DNA from: UBA5195 sp034432755
GTDB taxonomy: Bacteria > Chloroflexota > Anaerolineae > Anaerolineales > Villigracilaceae
Reading direction: 5' to 3'
NCBI GenBank assembly: GCA_034432755.1
Contig: DAOUBQ010000021.1
Span: 14,848 to 78,847, forward strand
Length of the DNA: 64,000 bases
Position numbers and translations under genes: made by a program. Position 1 is the first letter of the stretch. Each line of letters opens with the position of its first letter. The notes beneath the pieces are model-generated. The model was not told where the DNA came from. It did no database searches and saw nothing but the letters and a program-made list of their open reading frames with translations. Positions 8,877 through 17,738 of this stretch are shown here, one piece after another.

Positions 8877-9619
8877 TGCTGCCCATCCTGCAAATTGGCC
8901 CGCTGGCCCTGCAAACGCCGGGGCTGATGTACCTGCTCGGCCTGTGGTTCGGCCTGTCGCTGGCCGAAAAATTCGCCCCCAGGCGCGGCATGTCAGCCGA
9001 TACGCTTTATAACATGGTCTTTACGGGATTGATTTCGGGAATCATAGGAGCGCGGCTCGGATACGTCTTCCAATACCCAGACGCCTTCCTGGCCTCCCCG
9101 CTGAGTCTCATTTCGCTCAACCCGGGCCTGCTCGACCCCTTCAGCGGGTTCGCGGCAGCCCTGATCGCGGCTTTCATCTATGGGGCGCGCAAAAAACTGG
9201 AGTTTTGGAACACGCTCGACGCACTAACCCCTTTCTTCGCCGTGTTCCTGATTGGAACCGCGCTTGCCAACGCCGCCTCGGGCGCGGCCTTCGGCATGGA
9301 GACCTCCCTGCCCTGGGGCATTGACCTGTGGGGCGCAAAACGCCATCCCACACAGTTCTATGAATTGGGCGGGGCAGTTGCCATTCTGCTCTGGCTGGGG
9401 CGGCTCTCAAAACAAACCGACCTGCCCGCCGGCAAACTATTCCTGGCTTTTTTGGCGCTTACGGCAGGCGCGCGGCTGTTTTTGGAGGCCTTCCGTGGCG
9501 ATAGCGCCCTCATTTTGGGCGGAATCCGCGCCGCGCAAGTTGCTGCCTGGCTGGTTTTGGCCGGGGCCTTGGGTGGGCTGATGTGGAACAATAAAAAGGC
9601 CCCAGCGCCCGGCTCATAA
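8876..9619 (+). CDS. Diverged Lgt-family membrane protein
   Basis: Prolipoprotein diacylglyceryl transferases attach diacylglyceryl to lipobox cysteines. This 247 aa protein has about seven membrane spans, and the AKRHPTQFYEL motif and overall order match Lgt. The usual conserved GRxGNFxNxE block is replaced by LIGTALANAASGAAFGMET, which lacks the Arg and the Asn-Glu, and the HGG-type motif of helix 3 is absent. It may therefore not be the housekeeping Lgt. Coupling to a TlpA gene suggests a redox-linked or transport role (inference). Confidence 0.7.
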   Translation: MLPILQIGPLALQTPGLMYLLGLWFGLSLAEKFAPRRGMSADTLYNMVFTGLISGIIGARLGYVFQYPDAFLASPLSLISLNPGLLDPFSGFAAALIAAFIYGARKKLEFWNTLDALTPFFAVFLIGTALANAASGAAFGMETSLPWGIDLWGAKRHPTQFYELGGAVAILLWLGRLSKQTDLPAGKLFLAFLALTAGARLFLEAFRGDSALILGGIRAAQVAAWLVLAGALGGLMWNNKKAPAPGS

Positions 9620-9637
9620 CAGCCCCATTTTTTACAA

Positions 9638-9666
9638 GCGACAAAACAAACCGCAACGTTTATAAT
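9638..9666 (+). promoter_or_regulatory. Possible glgC promoter
   Basis: A perfect TATAAT lies at 9661-9666, 17 bases after a weak -35 (GCGACA). It is about 85 bases ahead of glgC. The -35 is poor, so the assignment rests on the -10. Confidence 0.35.
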
Positions 9667-9751
9667 ACAGGCATACTGTTTCTTCCAGAGCGCGGCGCGC
9701 GCCGCAACCAAAATCGAGATTTTTCGCGTAACATCACAAAAGGAGGCATGT

Positions 9752-11014
9752 ATGCCCGCATTAGACGATGTCCTGGCAGTCATCCTGGGTGGAGGCAAAG
9801 GGGCGCGCCTGCATCCCCTCACCAAACTGCGCTCGAAACCAGCCGTGCCAATTGCAGGGAAATATCGTCTGATTGATATTCCCATCAGCAACTGCATCAA
9901 TTCGCGCATTTACAACATTGCCGTGCTGACCCAGTTCCACTCGGTCTCGCTCAACCGGCACATCACCCGCACCTATCATTTCGACAATTTCCACACCGGC
10001 TCGGTGCAAATCCTGGCCGCCGAACAAACCCTGCAAAGCGAAGACTGGTACCAGGGTTCGGCGGATGCCGTCCGCAAGCAAATCCGCGAGATCATCGCCT
10101 CCGACGCCAAAGATGTCATCATCCTGGCGGGCGACCATCTCTACCGCATGGATTACGCCGCTTTCCTGCAATATCACTGGGATACCGACTCTGATGTAAC
10201 AGTGGCAGTCCAGCCGGTGCCCAAACGGGAAGCCTCGCGGCTGGGAATCTTAAAAGTGGCCGAAGATGGCCGCATTACCGCCTTTGTGGAAAAACCCAAA
10301 GACCCGGCTGTGCAGGCTCAACTCATCAGCCGCCCCGATGACCCTGAAAAACCCTTCCTCGGCTCAATGGGCATCTACGTTTTCAAAACCTCGGTGTTGA
10401 TTGACATGCTGACGAACTTCCCCGACCACGACGACTTTGGCAGCCAGGTCATCCCCAACGCCATCCGCACCCACGTTGTTTATGGCTACAATTTCAGTGG
10501 GTATTGGCGCGATATTGGAACAATTCGCTCGTTTTACGACACCAACCTGGAATTGGCCTCGCCTAACGCCGAATTTAGTTTCTTCGACCCAGAGCGGCCC
10601 ATCTACACCAACCCGCGCATCCTGCCCGGCTCGCAAGTGGAAGACAGCAAACTGAAGGACGTGCTGATGTCGGAAGGCTGCCGGGTCATCAAATCCACCA
10701 TCATCAACTCGGTCATCGGCTTGCGCGCCCACATTGGACCAAACGCCGCCGTCAAAGACAGCATCGTCATGGGCGCAGATTATTATGATGGCCCCGCACC
10801 ACGCAAGAACGAAGTTCCGCTCGGCATTGGCCCAAAGTGCCATATCGAGGGCGCTATTCTCGATAAAAACGTGCGAATCGGCGAGGGAACGGTTATCAAA
10901 CCCTTCCCGCGCAGCACAGATATTGATGCCGGCACCTGGGTCGTGCGCGATGGAATCGTGGTGATTCCCAAAGACACCACCATCCTGCCCAACACCAAAA
11001 TCGCTCCAGAGTAA
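9752..11014 (+). CDS. glgC: Glucose-1-phosphate adenylyltransferase
   Basis: Makes ADP-glucose for glycogen synthesis. The 420 aa length fits. The N-terminal nucleotidyltransferase fold has VILGGGKGARLHPLTKLRSK with the catalytic signature, PAVPIAGKYRLIDIPISNC, and QGSADAVRKQ; the C-terminus is a left-handed beta-helix with repeated hexapeptides (IGPNAAVKDS, IEGAILDKNVRIGEG). AGGAGG lies 5 bases before ATG 9752. A promoter-like TATAAT is about 90 bases upstream. Glycogen synthase and branching genes are not adjacent; the GH13 enzyme 11 kb away may use related substrates (inference). Confidence 0.95.
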   Translation: MPALDDVLAVILGGGKGARLHPLTKLRSKPAVPIAGKYRLIDIPISNCINSRIYNIAVLTQFHSVSLNRHITRTYHFDNFHTGSVQILAAEQTLQSEDWYQGSADAVRKQIREIIASDAKDVIILAGDHLYRMDYAAFLQYHWDTDSDVTVAVQPVPKREASRLGILKVAEDGRITAFVEKPKDPAVQAQLISRPDDPEKPFLGSMGIYVFKTSVLIDMLTNFPDHDDFGSQVIPNAIRTHVVYGYNFSGYWRDIGTIRSFYDTNLELASPNAEFSFFDPERPIYTNPRILPGSQVEDSKLKDVLMSEGCRVIKSTIINSVIGLRAHIGPNAAVKDSIVMGADYYDGPAPRKNEVPLGIGPKCHIEGAILDKNVRIGEGTVIKPFPRSTDIDAGTWVVRDGIVVIPKDTTILPNTKIAPE

Positions 11015-11097
11015 CCTGTCCTGAAAGAACCTGGAGCAGGCCCCCAGCCTGTAGAACCAGTGTTTTTGTGATAAATGTCATTGTATAACACCCACAG

Positions 11098-11156
11098 AAA
11101 GCCGTTGGCGCATCCACCAACAAGGAATACAATCCTGAGCGATCGCTAACGGCTTT
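11098..11156 (+). other. Long-stem hairpin in the leader of the P-type ATPase gene
   Basis: A 13-bp stem (left arm 11098-11110, right arm 11144-11156, one G:T wobble) encloses 33 bases with GCGATCGC at its base. It is 48 bases before the ATPase start and is followed by only a weak T stretch (GTCTT). It could be a glgC terminator, an attenuator, or the operator of an ion-responsive regulator. No known riboswitch was recognised. Confidence 0.5.
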
Positions 11157-11203
11157 GTCTTGCTGGTACGCATATCAATATTCCATCTCACTGGAGCAAC
11201 AAG

Positions 11204-14128
11204 TTGAAAACAAACTCTCCATCGGTTTCACAACATTTGCACAACCAAAACTGGCACACCTTATCACCCCAAGAGGTGCTTACCAGGCTCAAAGTGGCCG
11301 AACAAGGCTTAACCAGCGAGGAAGCCAGAAAACGGTTGGAAGAATACGGGCCCAACCAATTGACCGAAGCGCCGCGTCCTGGCTTTCTGGCTCTGCTTTG
11401 GGAGCAAATCAGCGATTTTGTTGTTATGCTGCTCATCGTGGCAGCCATCATCTCAGCGATTATCGGCTGGAACGAATATGTGAACACCGGCTCGACCGCC
11501 GAATTCATTGACGCAGGGGCGATTATCGCCATCGTGATACTCAACGCCACCCTGGGAATCATCCAGGAAAGGCGCGCCGAAGAAGCGTTGGCTGCGCTTA
11601 AAAAGCTGGCCGCGCCCGAAGCGCACGTCTTGCGCGATGGACAGCGCGTCACCATTCCAGGCCGCGAACTGGTGCCGGGAGATATTGTCTACCTCGAGGC
11701 AGGCAACTTCATCCCAGCCGATGTACGCCTGCTCGAATCGGTCAACCTGCGGGTAGAAGAAGCCTCGCTCACCGGCGAATCGCTGCCGGTGCAGAAAAAC
11801 GCCGCCATGCAATTAGACCCCGATGCACCGCTTGGCGACCGAAAGAATACCGCCTTTATGGGGACAACCGTTGCCTACGGCCGCGGGCGCGGCGTGGTCA
11901 CAGCTACCGGCATGAACACCCAACTAGGCATGATTGCCGAGATGCTGCAATCGGTTGAAGCAGAGGAAACCCCGCTCCAGAGGCGGCTCGATGAATTGGG
12001 CAAGACCCTCAGCGTCGCCGCGCTCATCCTGGTGGCAGTGGTCTTTCTGGTAGCTGTCATCAATCGCACCGATGTTGGCCTGCTGTTCAGCGCCCCGCTC
12101 GAATACTTTGGGGAATATGTCAAAGAAATCACCGAAGTATTCATGATTGCCGTCAGCCTGGCAATTGCCGCAGTCCCCGAAGGCCTGCCCGCAGTGGTAA
12201 CGATATCTCTTGCGCTGGGAATGCAGGAGATGATTAAACGGCACGCACTCATCCGCAAATTGTCTTCGGTCGAAACGCTTGGCTCTGCCACCGTCATCTG
12301 CTCCGACAAGACCGGCACCCTGACCCAAAACGAAATGACCGTCACCCGCTTGTGGGCCGATGGTCAGTTTATCAGCGTCACCGGCACAGGCTACGCGCCA
12401 CAAGGTGACTTCCAGGTGGATGGTAAGCCTGTTGATATCAAGAAATACCCGTCCATCCTGACTGCGCTCTGGCTCGGCACCATTAACAACGATGCCGAAA
12501 TCGAAGCCGGCGCAGAGAGCAGCGCCAAGGCGTATCGCATCATCGGCGACCCCACCGAAGCGGCGTTAATTGTCGCCGCCGAAAAAGCCGGAGCGCTGCA
12601 TCACGAGATTGACCGCGCCTACCCGCGCGAGAGCGAAATCCCCTTCGATTCTGAACGCAAGCGCATGATTACGGTTCACAGCATTGTGGACCCACACCCC
12701 GCCGACCCCTCGCCGTTCTACAACTCCACGGTCAAAGACTGGGACGTGGTGGCTGTTAAAGGCGCGCCGGATGTCGTCCTTAAGCTATGCACCCAGTATC
12801 AGACGATGGAAGACAAGGCTGCGCCGCTGACCGAAGAAAAGCGAAAGGAAATCCTGGCTGCCAACGATGCCATGACCAAAGATGCCCTGCGCGTGCTGGG
12901 CGTGGCGTATCGGCTCGACCGGGATGTACCAGAGACTGACCTGACCCCTGAAATGGTCGAACACGAACTGGTCTTCGTCGGGCTGATTGGCATGATTGAC
13001 CCGGCGCGTGATGAAGTCAAGAGCGCCCTGTCTACTGCGCGGCGCGCAGGCATTCGTACCATGATGATTACCGGTGACTACCCCAACACCGCCCGCGCCA
13101 TTGCCGAGACGATTGGCCTGCTGCGGCCAGGCAAACGAGTGATGACCGGCGCAGAATTGGATGAGACCAGCGACGAACTGCTCAAAAACATCATCGAAGA
13201 AACCGATGTATTTGCGCGCGTCTCGCCCGAACACAAAATGCGGATTGTAGACGCGCTGCAAGCAAATAACGAAGTGGTTGCCATGACCGGCGACGGCGTG
13301 AACGATGCCCCGGCCATTAAGCGCGCCGATATAGGCGTAGCAATGGGCATCACCGGCACCGATGTGGCCAAGGGCGCAGCAGATATGGTTCTGACGGATG
13401 ATAACTACGCCAGCATCGTTTCGGCCGTTGAGCAGGGACGCATCATCTACTCCAACATTCGCAAATTCGTCTTTTTCCTGCTCTCCAGCAACGTGGCCGA
13501 GATTATGATTATCTTCCTGGCTACCCTGGCCGGGCTGCCCGTCCCGCTGACTGCCATCCAGTTACTTTGGCTGAATCTCGTCACAGACGGCGCACCCGCC
13601 CTGGCTTTGGCGATGGAAAAAGGCGACCCCGACATCATGGAACACAAGCCGCGCCCCAAAGATGAGCCAATTATCAACGGCCCCATGCGCCTGGGCATTC
13701 TCATCCAAACAATCGCCCAAACCAGCGCGGTGCTCACCGCCTTTATGATTGGCTTGTATTGGGAACTGGGCATCAACCCGCTCACCACCCTGTTCAGCGG
13801 CTTCGATTGGACGCAGTACGATGTTCAGACTGCGGAAACGATGGCTTTTCTCACCCTCTCAATGGCCGAACTCTTCCGCGCCTACACCGTGCGCTCAGAA
13901 CGGGCATCGCTCTTCACCATTGGTGTCTTCTCAAACAAATGGATGCAATACGCAGTCGGCGCTTCGATGAGCCTGCTCATTTTGGTCTGTGTTATTCCCT
14001 TCTTGCAGCCCATCTTTAACACCCACAATCCCTCTGCCCTAGAATGGGCCGTAGTGATTGGGCTTGCCATTATCCCGGCGATTGCAGAGGAAATCACCAA
14101 ATTCTTCCTGCGCAGGCAAACCGCGTAA
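11204..14128 (+). CDS. P2-type cation-transporting ATPase (Ca2+ ATPase-like)
   Basis: ATP-driven membrane ion pump of the P2A/P2B type, 974 aa. It has an N-terminal cation ATPase domain, TGES in the actuator (ASLTGESLPV), phosphorylation site DKTGT with D368, and hinge TGDGVND with D697. The ion-binding helix motif AVPEGLPA is seen in SERCA-like pumps. Ten membrane spans are expected. The start is TTG at 11204, with GGAG upstream; no ATG is usable nearby. Ca2+ is the likeliest substrate; Mn2+ or Na+ are possible. A perfect terminator follows. Confidence 0.9.
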   Translation: MKTNSPSVSQHLHNQNWHTLSPQEVLTRLKVAEQGLTSEEARKRLEEYGPNQLTEAPRPGFLALLWEQISDFVVMLLIVAAIISAIIGWNEYVNTGSTAEFIDAGAIIAIVILNATLGIIQERRAEEALAALKKLAAPEAHVLRDGQRVTIPGRELVPGDIVYLEAGNFIPADVRLLESVNLRVEEASLTGESLPVQKNAAMQLDPDAPLGDRKNTAFMGTTVAYGRGRGVVTATGMNTQLGMIAEMLQSVEAEETPLQRRLDELGKTLSVAALILVAVVFLVAVINRTDVGLLFSAPLEYFGEYVKEITEVFMIAVSLAIAAVPEGLPAVVTISLALGMQEMIKRHALIRKLSSVETLGSATVICSDKTGTLTQNEMTVTRLWADGQFISVTGTGYAPQGDFQVDGKPVDIKKYPSILTALWLGTINNDAEIEAGAESSAKAYRIIGDPTEAALIVAAEKAGALHHEIDRAYPRESEIPFDSERKRMITVHSIVDPHPADPSPFYNSTVKDWDVVAVKGAPDVVLKLCTQYQTMEDKAAPLTEEKRKEILAANDAMTKDALRVLGVAYRLDRDVPETDLTPEMVEHELVFVGLIGMIDPARDEVKSALSTARRAGIRTMMITGDYPNTARAIAETIGLLRPGKRVMTGAELDETSDELLKNIIEETDVFARVSPEHKMRIVDALQANNEVVAMTGDGVNDAPAIKRADIGVAMGITGTDVAKGAADMVLTDDNYASIVSAVEQGRIIYSNIRKFVFFLLSSNVAEIMIIFLATLAGLPVPLTAIQLLWLNLVTDGAPALALAMEKGDPDIMEHKPRPKDEPIINGPMRLGILIQTIAQTSAVLTAFMIGLYWELGINPLTTLFSGFDWTQYDVQTAETMAFLTLSMAELFRAYTVRSERASLFTIGVFSNKWMQYAVGASMSLLILVCVIPFLQPIFNTHNPSALEWAVVIGLAIIPAIAEEITKFFLRRQTA

Positions 14129-14145
14129 GGCAAAAAGTAGTCCAC

Positions 14146-14184
14146 AAACAGCCCCGAAAGTCTCAAAAACTTTCGGGGCTGTTT
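14146..14184 (+). terminator. Intrinsic terminator after the P-type ATPase
   Basis: A 16-bp perfect stem (AAACAGCCCCGAAAGT and complement) with a 7-base loop follows 17 bases after the ATPase stop and ends in T4. It separates the ATPase from the TetR promoter 7 bases further on. Confidence 0.9.
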
Positions 14185-14190
14185 TGCCTA

Positions 14191-14245
14191 TTGACAATCA
14201 TAAATAAACAATGTATATTTACAGCATAAATATACGCTGTTTATT
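14191..14245 (+). promoter_or_regulatory. TetR-gene promoter overlapped by palindromic operator
   Basis: A consensus -35 TTGACA (14191-14196) and TATATT (14214-14219, with TG just upstream) are spaced by 17 bases. A 19-bp inverted repeat overlaps the -10: left arm 14203-14221 and right arm 14227-14245, 17 of 19 pairs matching, with a 5-base centre. The TetR gene starts 40 bases downstream. This is the classic arrangement of an autorepressed TetR regulator. Confidence 0.8.
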
Positions 14246-14285
14246 TTTAATGGCGCAAAATCATATGCAATGTTGAAAGGAAAAA

Positions 14286-14972
14286 ATGGTTCGTCCTATC
14301 AAATCACAACAACACCCCAACCTGCAAACCGCCATCCTTGAAACCGCCTGGCGGCAGATTGCCGCGAGCGGCGCGGCCTCGCTCAGCCTGCGGGCGATTG
14401 CCCGCGCACTGGGCATCACCGCCCCGGCCATCTACAACTACTTCCCCGACCGCGACGCGCTGGTGACGGCGCTCATCATCGAAGCCTACACCTCGTTTGG
14501 CGATTGCCAGAGGGCGGCGCGTGATTCCGTCCCGGCGGAAGATTTGGAAGGGCGGCTGCGGGCCACCGGGCAGGCGTACCGCCACTGGGCGCTGACCTAC
14601 CCGGAGCGTTATCAACTCATCTTTGGTACGCCCATCCCTGGGTACGTTGCGCCCTTCGAGCAGACCTTCCCGGCGGCGACGCGGGCGTTCGGTGTGATTG
14701 TCAGCGTGGTAGAGGCGCTTCGCGCAGCAGGCAAGCTGAAGGCCGCTCCGTTCCCGCAGGCAGTGCCAGGACAAGAATCAGCGTTTGGGTTGTGGAAAAG
14801 CTACGCAGGCGAGGCCAATTTCTTTTCCTTATCTATCGCCGTCTTAATTTGGGCGCGGGTGCATGGGCTGGTGTCGCTCGAAATCGCCGGGAATATCCCG
14901 CCCTTTGGGGCCAGCGGCGATGCACTGTATGAGTATGAAATAGATTCAATCGTCCACACTTTTATTCAGTAA
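14286..14972 (+). CDS. TetR/AcrR-family transcriptional regulator
   Basis: The 228 aa product has the TetR helix-turn-helix at residues about 20-65 (LSLRAIARALGITAPAIYNY) and a C-terminal ligand domain of the WHG/TetR_C_33 kind (LIFGTPIPGY). It probably represses its own promoter at the inverted repeat 14203-14245 and perhaps the downstream epimerase. The start is ATG 14286, preceded by GAAAGG. The ligand is unknown. The downstream genes (a gene remnant and an epimerase) are the likely regulon members. Confidence 0.9.
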   Translation: MVRPIKSQQHPNLQTAILETAWRQIAASGAASLSLRAIARALGITAPAIYNYFPDRDALVTALIIEAYTSFGDCQRAARDSVPAEDLEGRLRATGQAYRHWALTYPERYQLIFGTPIPGYVAPFEQTFPAATRAFGVIVSVVEALRAAGKLKAAPFPQAVPGQESAFGLWKSYAGEANFFSLSIAVLIWARVHGLVSLEIAGNIPPFGASGDALYEYEIDSIVHTFIQ

Positions 14973-14987
14973 AAAATAGGAGACAAT

Positions 14988-15155
14988 ATGACAACGTTTC
15001 GATTACCCGTTTGCGCGTGCGCTCGATTTTCTATATGCCGCTCTTCATGCTCCATACCTTGCGGACGATGACCCAAGCCCAAAAAGCCGAGGGCGTGCTG
15101 GGCGTGGAAACCCGCTTCGAGAAGAACAACGTGGTCTGGACGAAGACAGTCTGGA
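14988..15155 (+). pseudogene. Remnant of a small monooxygenase-like gene
   Basis: ATG 14988 has a good AGGAG, but its frame stops after 27 codons. In another frame the bases just after it read ITRLRVRSIFYMPLFMLHTL, followed by a FWT/VWTKTVW-type end. This resembles the first half of spheroidene-monooxygenase/DUF3291-like proteins. A frameshift near 15000 separates start and body, and the gene breaks off near 15155, where a different gene's end follows. It is decayed. Confidence 0.55.
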
Positions 15156-15344
15156 CTGATGATGGGCGGCAACCTGTTTGGTTCGCGCCCAAACTATCAC
15201 TATTTTGCCGAAGACCTGAACGCCGTTCATCAGAGCCTCCGTGCCCTGCTGATGGCAGGCGTGCAGACCTTTTACGTAGGTCACGGCGGGCCGCTCCAAC
15301 GCAACGATGTCGGGTGGCGTTTTTCAACCATACTTTCGAGTTAG
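15156..15344 (+). pseudogene. C-terminal fragment of an MBL-fold hydrolase
   Basis: The 61 aa frame from ATG 15159 reads NLFGSRPNYHYFAEDLNAV and then VQTFYVGHGGPLQRNDV, the last-ligand GHGGP segment of MBL-fold metallo-hydrolases near their C-terminus. The HxHxDH half is missing. It directly abuts the monooxygenase remnant, so a deletion fused two unrelated genes. The epimerase ribosome site follows 5 bases later. Confidence 0.6.
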
Positions 15345-15355
15345 GAGGAATCATC

Positions 15356-16303
15356 ATGACTCAACTGCATGTTATTTTTGGCACCGGCCCCATTGGGCGC
15401 GCGATTGCGGAGGAATTGAGCAAGCGCGGGAAACCAGCCCGCCTGGTGAACCGCACTGGCAAACTGGACGAGGCCCCAGCCGGGGTGGAGATTGTCGCCG
15501 CCGATTTGTACGATGCGGCGCAAGTACGCCAGGCCGCCCAGGGCGCGGCGGTGGTCTATCAGGCCGCCCAGCCCGCGTATCACCAGTGGATTGAGAAATT
15601 CCCGCCCCTGCAACAGGCCATTCTCGAAGGGCTGACGGGAAGCGGCGCAAAACTGGTGCTGGTGGAAAACCTGTACATGTACGGCGAAACGAGCGGCGCG
15701 CCGCTGACCGAATCCACGCCCGAAAACGCCCACACCCGCAAGGGACGCACGCGCGGCGAGATGAGTCGGGCTGCCTTTGCCGCGTATGCCGCTGGAAAAC
15801 TGCGCGTCACCGCCGGGCGCGGCTCCGACTTTTTTGGGCCCTGGGGAACGGGGTCCACGATGGGCGAGCGCGTTTTTTATCCGCTTTTGGATGGCAAAGC
15901 CGCGAACCTGGTTGGCAAGGTAGATGTGCCGCACACTCACACCTACACCCGCGATTTTGCCCGCGCCCTGGTCATTTTGGGCGAGCGCGATGAAGCCGAC
16001 GGGCAGGTCTGGCATGTGCCCAACGACCAGCCGCGCATCACCCAGCGCAAGATGGTGGAGATGATTGCCCAGGCCGCCGGGGTGGCGCCAAAGTTCAGCA
16101 CAATGGGCAAATTCATGATGATGCTCGGCGGCCTGTTCATCCCCGAAGCGAAAGAGTCGGTGGAGATGATGTACGAGTTCGACCAGCCCTTTGTGGTCGA
16201 TTCCAGCAAGTTCGAGCGGGCGTTTGGCATGAAAGCCACGCCCATTCAAGAGGCCATCCGCGAGACGGTAGCGTGGTACAAGAGCCACCCCGAAAAGCAC
16301 TAA
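15356..16303 (+). CDS. NAD-dependent epimerase/dehydratase family protein
   Basis: The 315 aa product has an N-terminal Rossmann motif HVIFGTGPIGRAIAEEL and a family-typical VENLYMYGE stretch; a YxxxK is not clear, and the fold resembles extended or atypical SDR proteins. The start ATG 15356 is fixed by AGGAGG. It follows the TetR gene and two remnants in the same direction, so it may be under TetR control. The substrate is not apparent. Confidence 0.8.
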   Translation: MTQLHVIFGTGPIGRAIAEELSKRGKPARLVNRTGKLDEAPAGVEIVAADLYDAAQVRQAAQGAAVVYQAAQPAYHQWIEKFPPLQQAILEGLTGSGAKLVLVENLYMYGETSGAPLTESTPENAHTRKGRTRGEMSRAAFAAYAAGKLRVTAGRGSDFFGPWGTGSTMGERVFYPLLDGKAANLVGKVDVPHTHTYTRDFARALVILGERDEADGQVWHVPNDQPRITQRKMVEMIAQAAGVAPKFSTMGKFMMMLGGLFIPEAKESVEMMYEFDQPFVVDSSKFERAFGMKATPIQEAIRETVAWYKSHPEKH

Positions 16304-16411
16304 CGCGCTTTCTTCATCCGCCCAACCACCACGCGCAGAACATGACACACGAATAGGTTTCATGGACTTTTGGCAGCCTGCGGATATAATCGCAAGCGCT
16401 AGGAGGCTCCT

Positions 16412-17647
16412 ATGAAACTGCTCGTTGTTGGACTCATCACCGTCCTGTACCTGCTCGACCTGGTCATTACGCTCATCAACGACCGACACAGCCGCCAACC
16501 CCTGCCCCAAGAGGCGCACGGCATTTACGATGACGAACAATACGCCAAATGGCTCGACTATTCAATGGCAACCCTGCGCCACAGCATCCTCGCCAAAACG
16601 ATGCTGACAGCGCTCCTGCTGGCCTTACTGGCTTTTGGCGCGTTTGGCCTGCTCGAACACTTGGCGAATGCCTGGTTCAGCCATCCGTTGCTGCAAACGC
16701 TGGCCTTCCTGGGCATGTTTGCGTTCTTCAATCTCGTCATCAGCCTGCCGTTCATCTACTACAAGACCTTCGTCATCGAACAAAGATTCGGCTTCAACAA
16801 GACCACGCATAAAACATTCTTGATGGACTTGCTCAAAAGCATCTTGCTGGCAGTCGTTCTGGGGAGCGGCATAGTATCGCTCTTGCACCTTCTTTATACA
16901 ACCTTCAACGAACAGCTGTGGCTATTCATCGTTTTAGCTTGGGGCGGGCTGTCGCTCATTATCGTTGTCCAGTTCGTGCTGAACACAAAGATTTTAATCA
17001 AACTCTTCAACAAACTCACCCCCTTGCCAGAAGGTGAACTGCGGGATGAAATCGAGGTGCTGACCCGGCGGGTGGGCTTCAACGTCCGCGCCATTTCGGT
17101 GATGGACGCATCGAAACGCTCGACCAAACTGAATGCCTTCTTTAGCGGCCTGGGCAAAACCCGCGAAGTGGTGCTGTTCGACACCCTGCTGGAAAAACTT
17201 CAGCCTGATGAAATCCTGGCGGTGCTGGCGCACGAATTGGGTCACGCCGTTCACAAAGACGTGCCGCGCCTATTGGGGATGCAAATCGCGGTGCTGGGAA
17301 TCTACGCCGCGCTGATTGGGTTCATCTTGCAAAGTCCGGCGCTGGCGCAAGCCTTTGGGCTGCAAGGTGTACACTTTGGATTCAGCCTGGTCTTGTTCGG
17401 CATTCTCTCCGAACCACTCGACTTGCTGCTCAGCCTGCCCGTCAACGCCATCAGCCGCCGGGCCGAATACGCCGCCGATGCCTTCGCCGCAAAACTGGCA
17501 GGCGCAGCCCCCGCCCTGCGCGCCTTGCAAACCCTAGCGCAAGAAAACCTGTCCAATCTCAATCCCCATCCGTTTTACGTCCTGCTTCACTACACCCATC
17601 CGCCAATTCCAGAACGGTTGCGCGCCATTCGAGAAGCAAACGCATAA
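16412..17647 (+). CDS. M48-family membrane metalloprotease (Ste24-like)
   Basis: Zinc peptidase of the CAAX-protease-1/HtpX superfamily, 411 aa. Hydrophobic segments occur at the N-terminus and around residues 70-190. The zinc site is HELGH (H274, E275, H278) and the third ligand E352 lies in RRAEYAADAFAA. AGGAGG and ATG 16412 define the start; TATAAT at 16385 could be its promoter. In bacteria such enzymes take part in membrane-protein quality control; substrate here unknown. Confidence 0.9.
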   Translation: MKLLVVGLITVLYLLDLVITLINDRHSRQPLPQEAHGIYDDEQYAKWLDYSMATLRHSILAKTMLTALLLALLAFGAFGLLEHLANAWFSHPLLQTLAFLGMFAFFNLVISLPFIYYKTFVIEQRFGFNKTTHKTFLMDLLKSILLAVVLGSGIVSLLHLLYTTFNEQLWLFIVLAWGGLSLIIVVQFVLNTKILIKLFNKLTPLPEGELRDEIEVLTRRVGFNVRAISVMDASKRSTKLNAFFSGLGKTREVVLFDTLLEKLQPDEILAVLAHELGHAVHKDVPRLLGMQIAVLGIYAALIGFILQSPALAQAFGLQGVHFGFSLVLFGILSEPLDLLLSLPVNAISRRAEYAADAFAAKLAGAAPALRALQTLAQENLSNLNPHPFYVLLHYTHPPIPERLRAIREANA

Positions 17648-17738
17648 GAACGTTTACAAATCCTTAATCTGACGTTCCAGCGATGATAACTTTCGGCAGG
17701 TATGCTATATCTACCTTTACCGAAAGCAGGGACAAAAT

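Noticed and set aside
15011..15355. Long N-terminal extension of the epimerase gene
   Set aside because: The extension covers two gene remnants; a strong AGGAGG before ATG 15356 and the Rossmann motif fix the real start.
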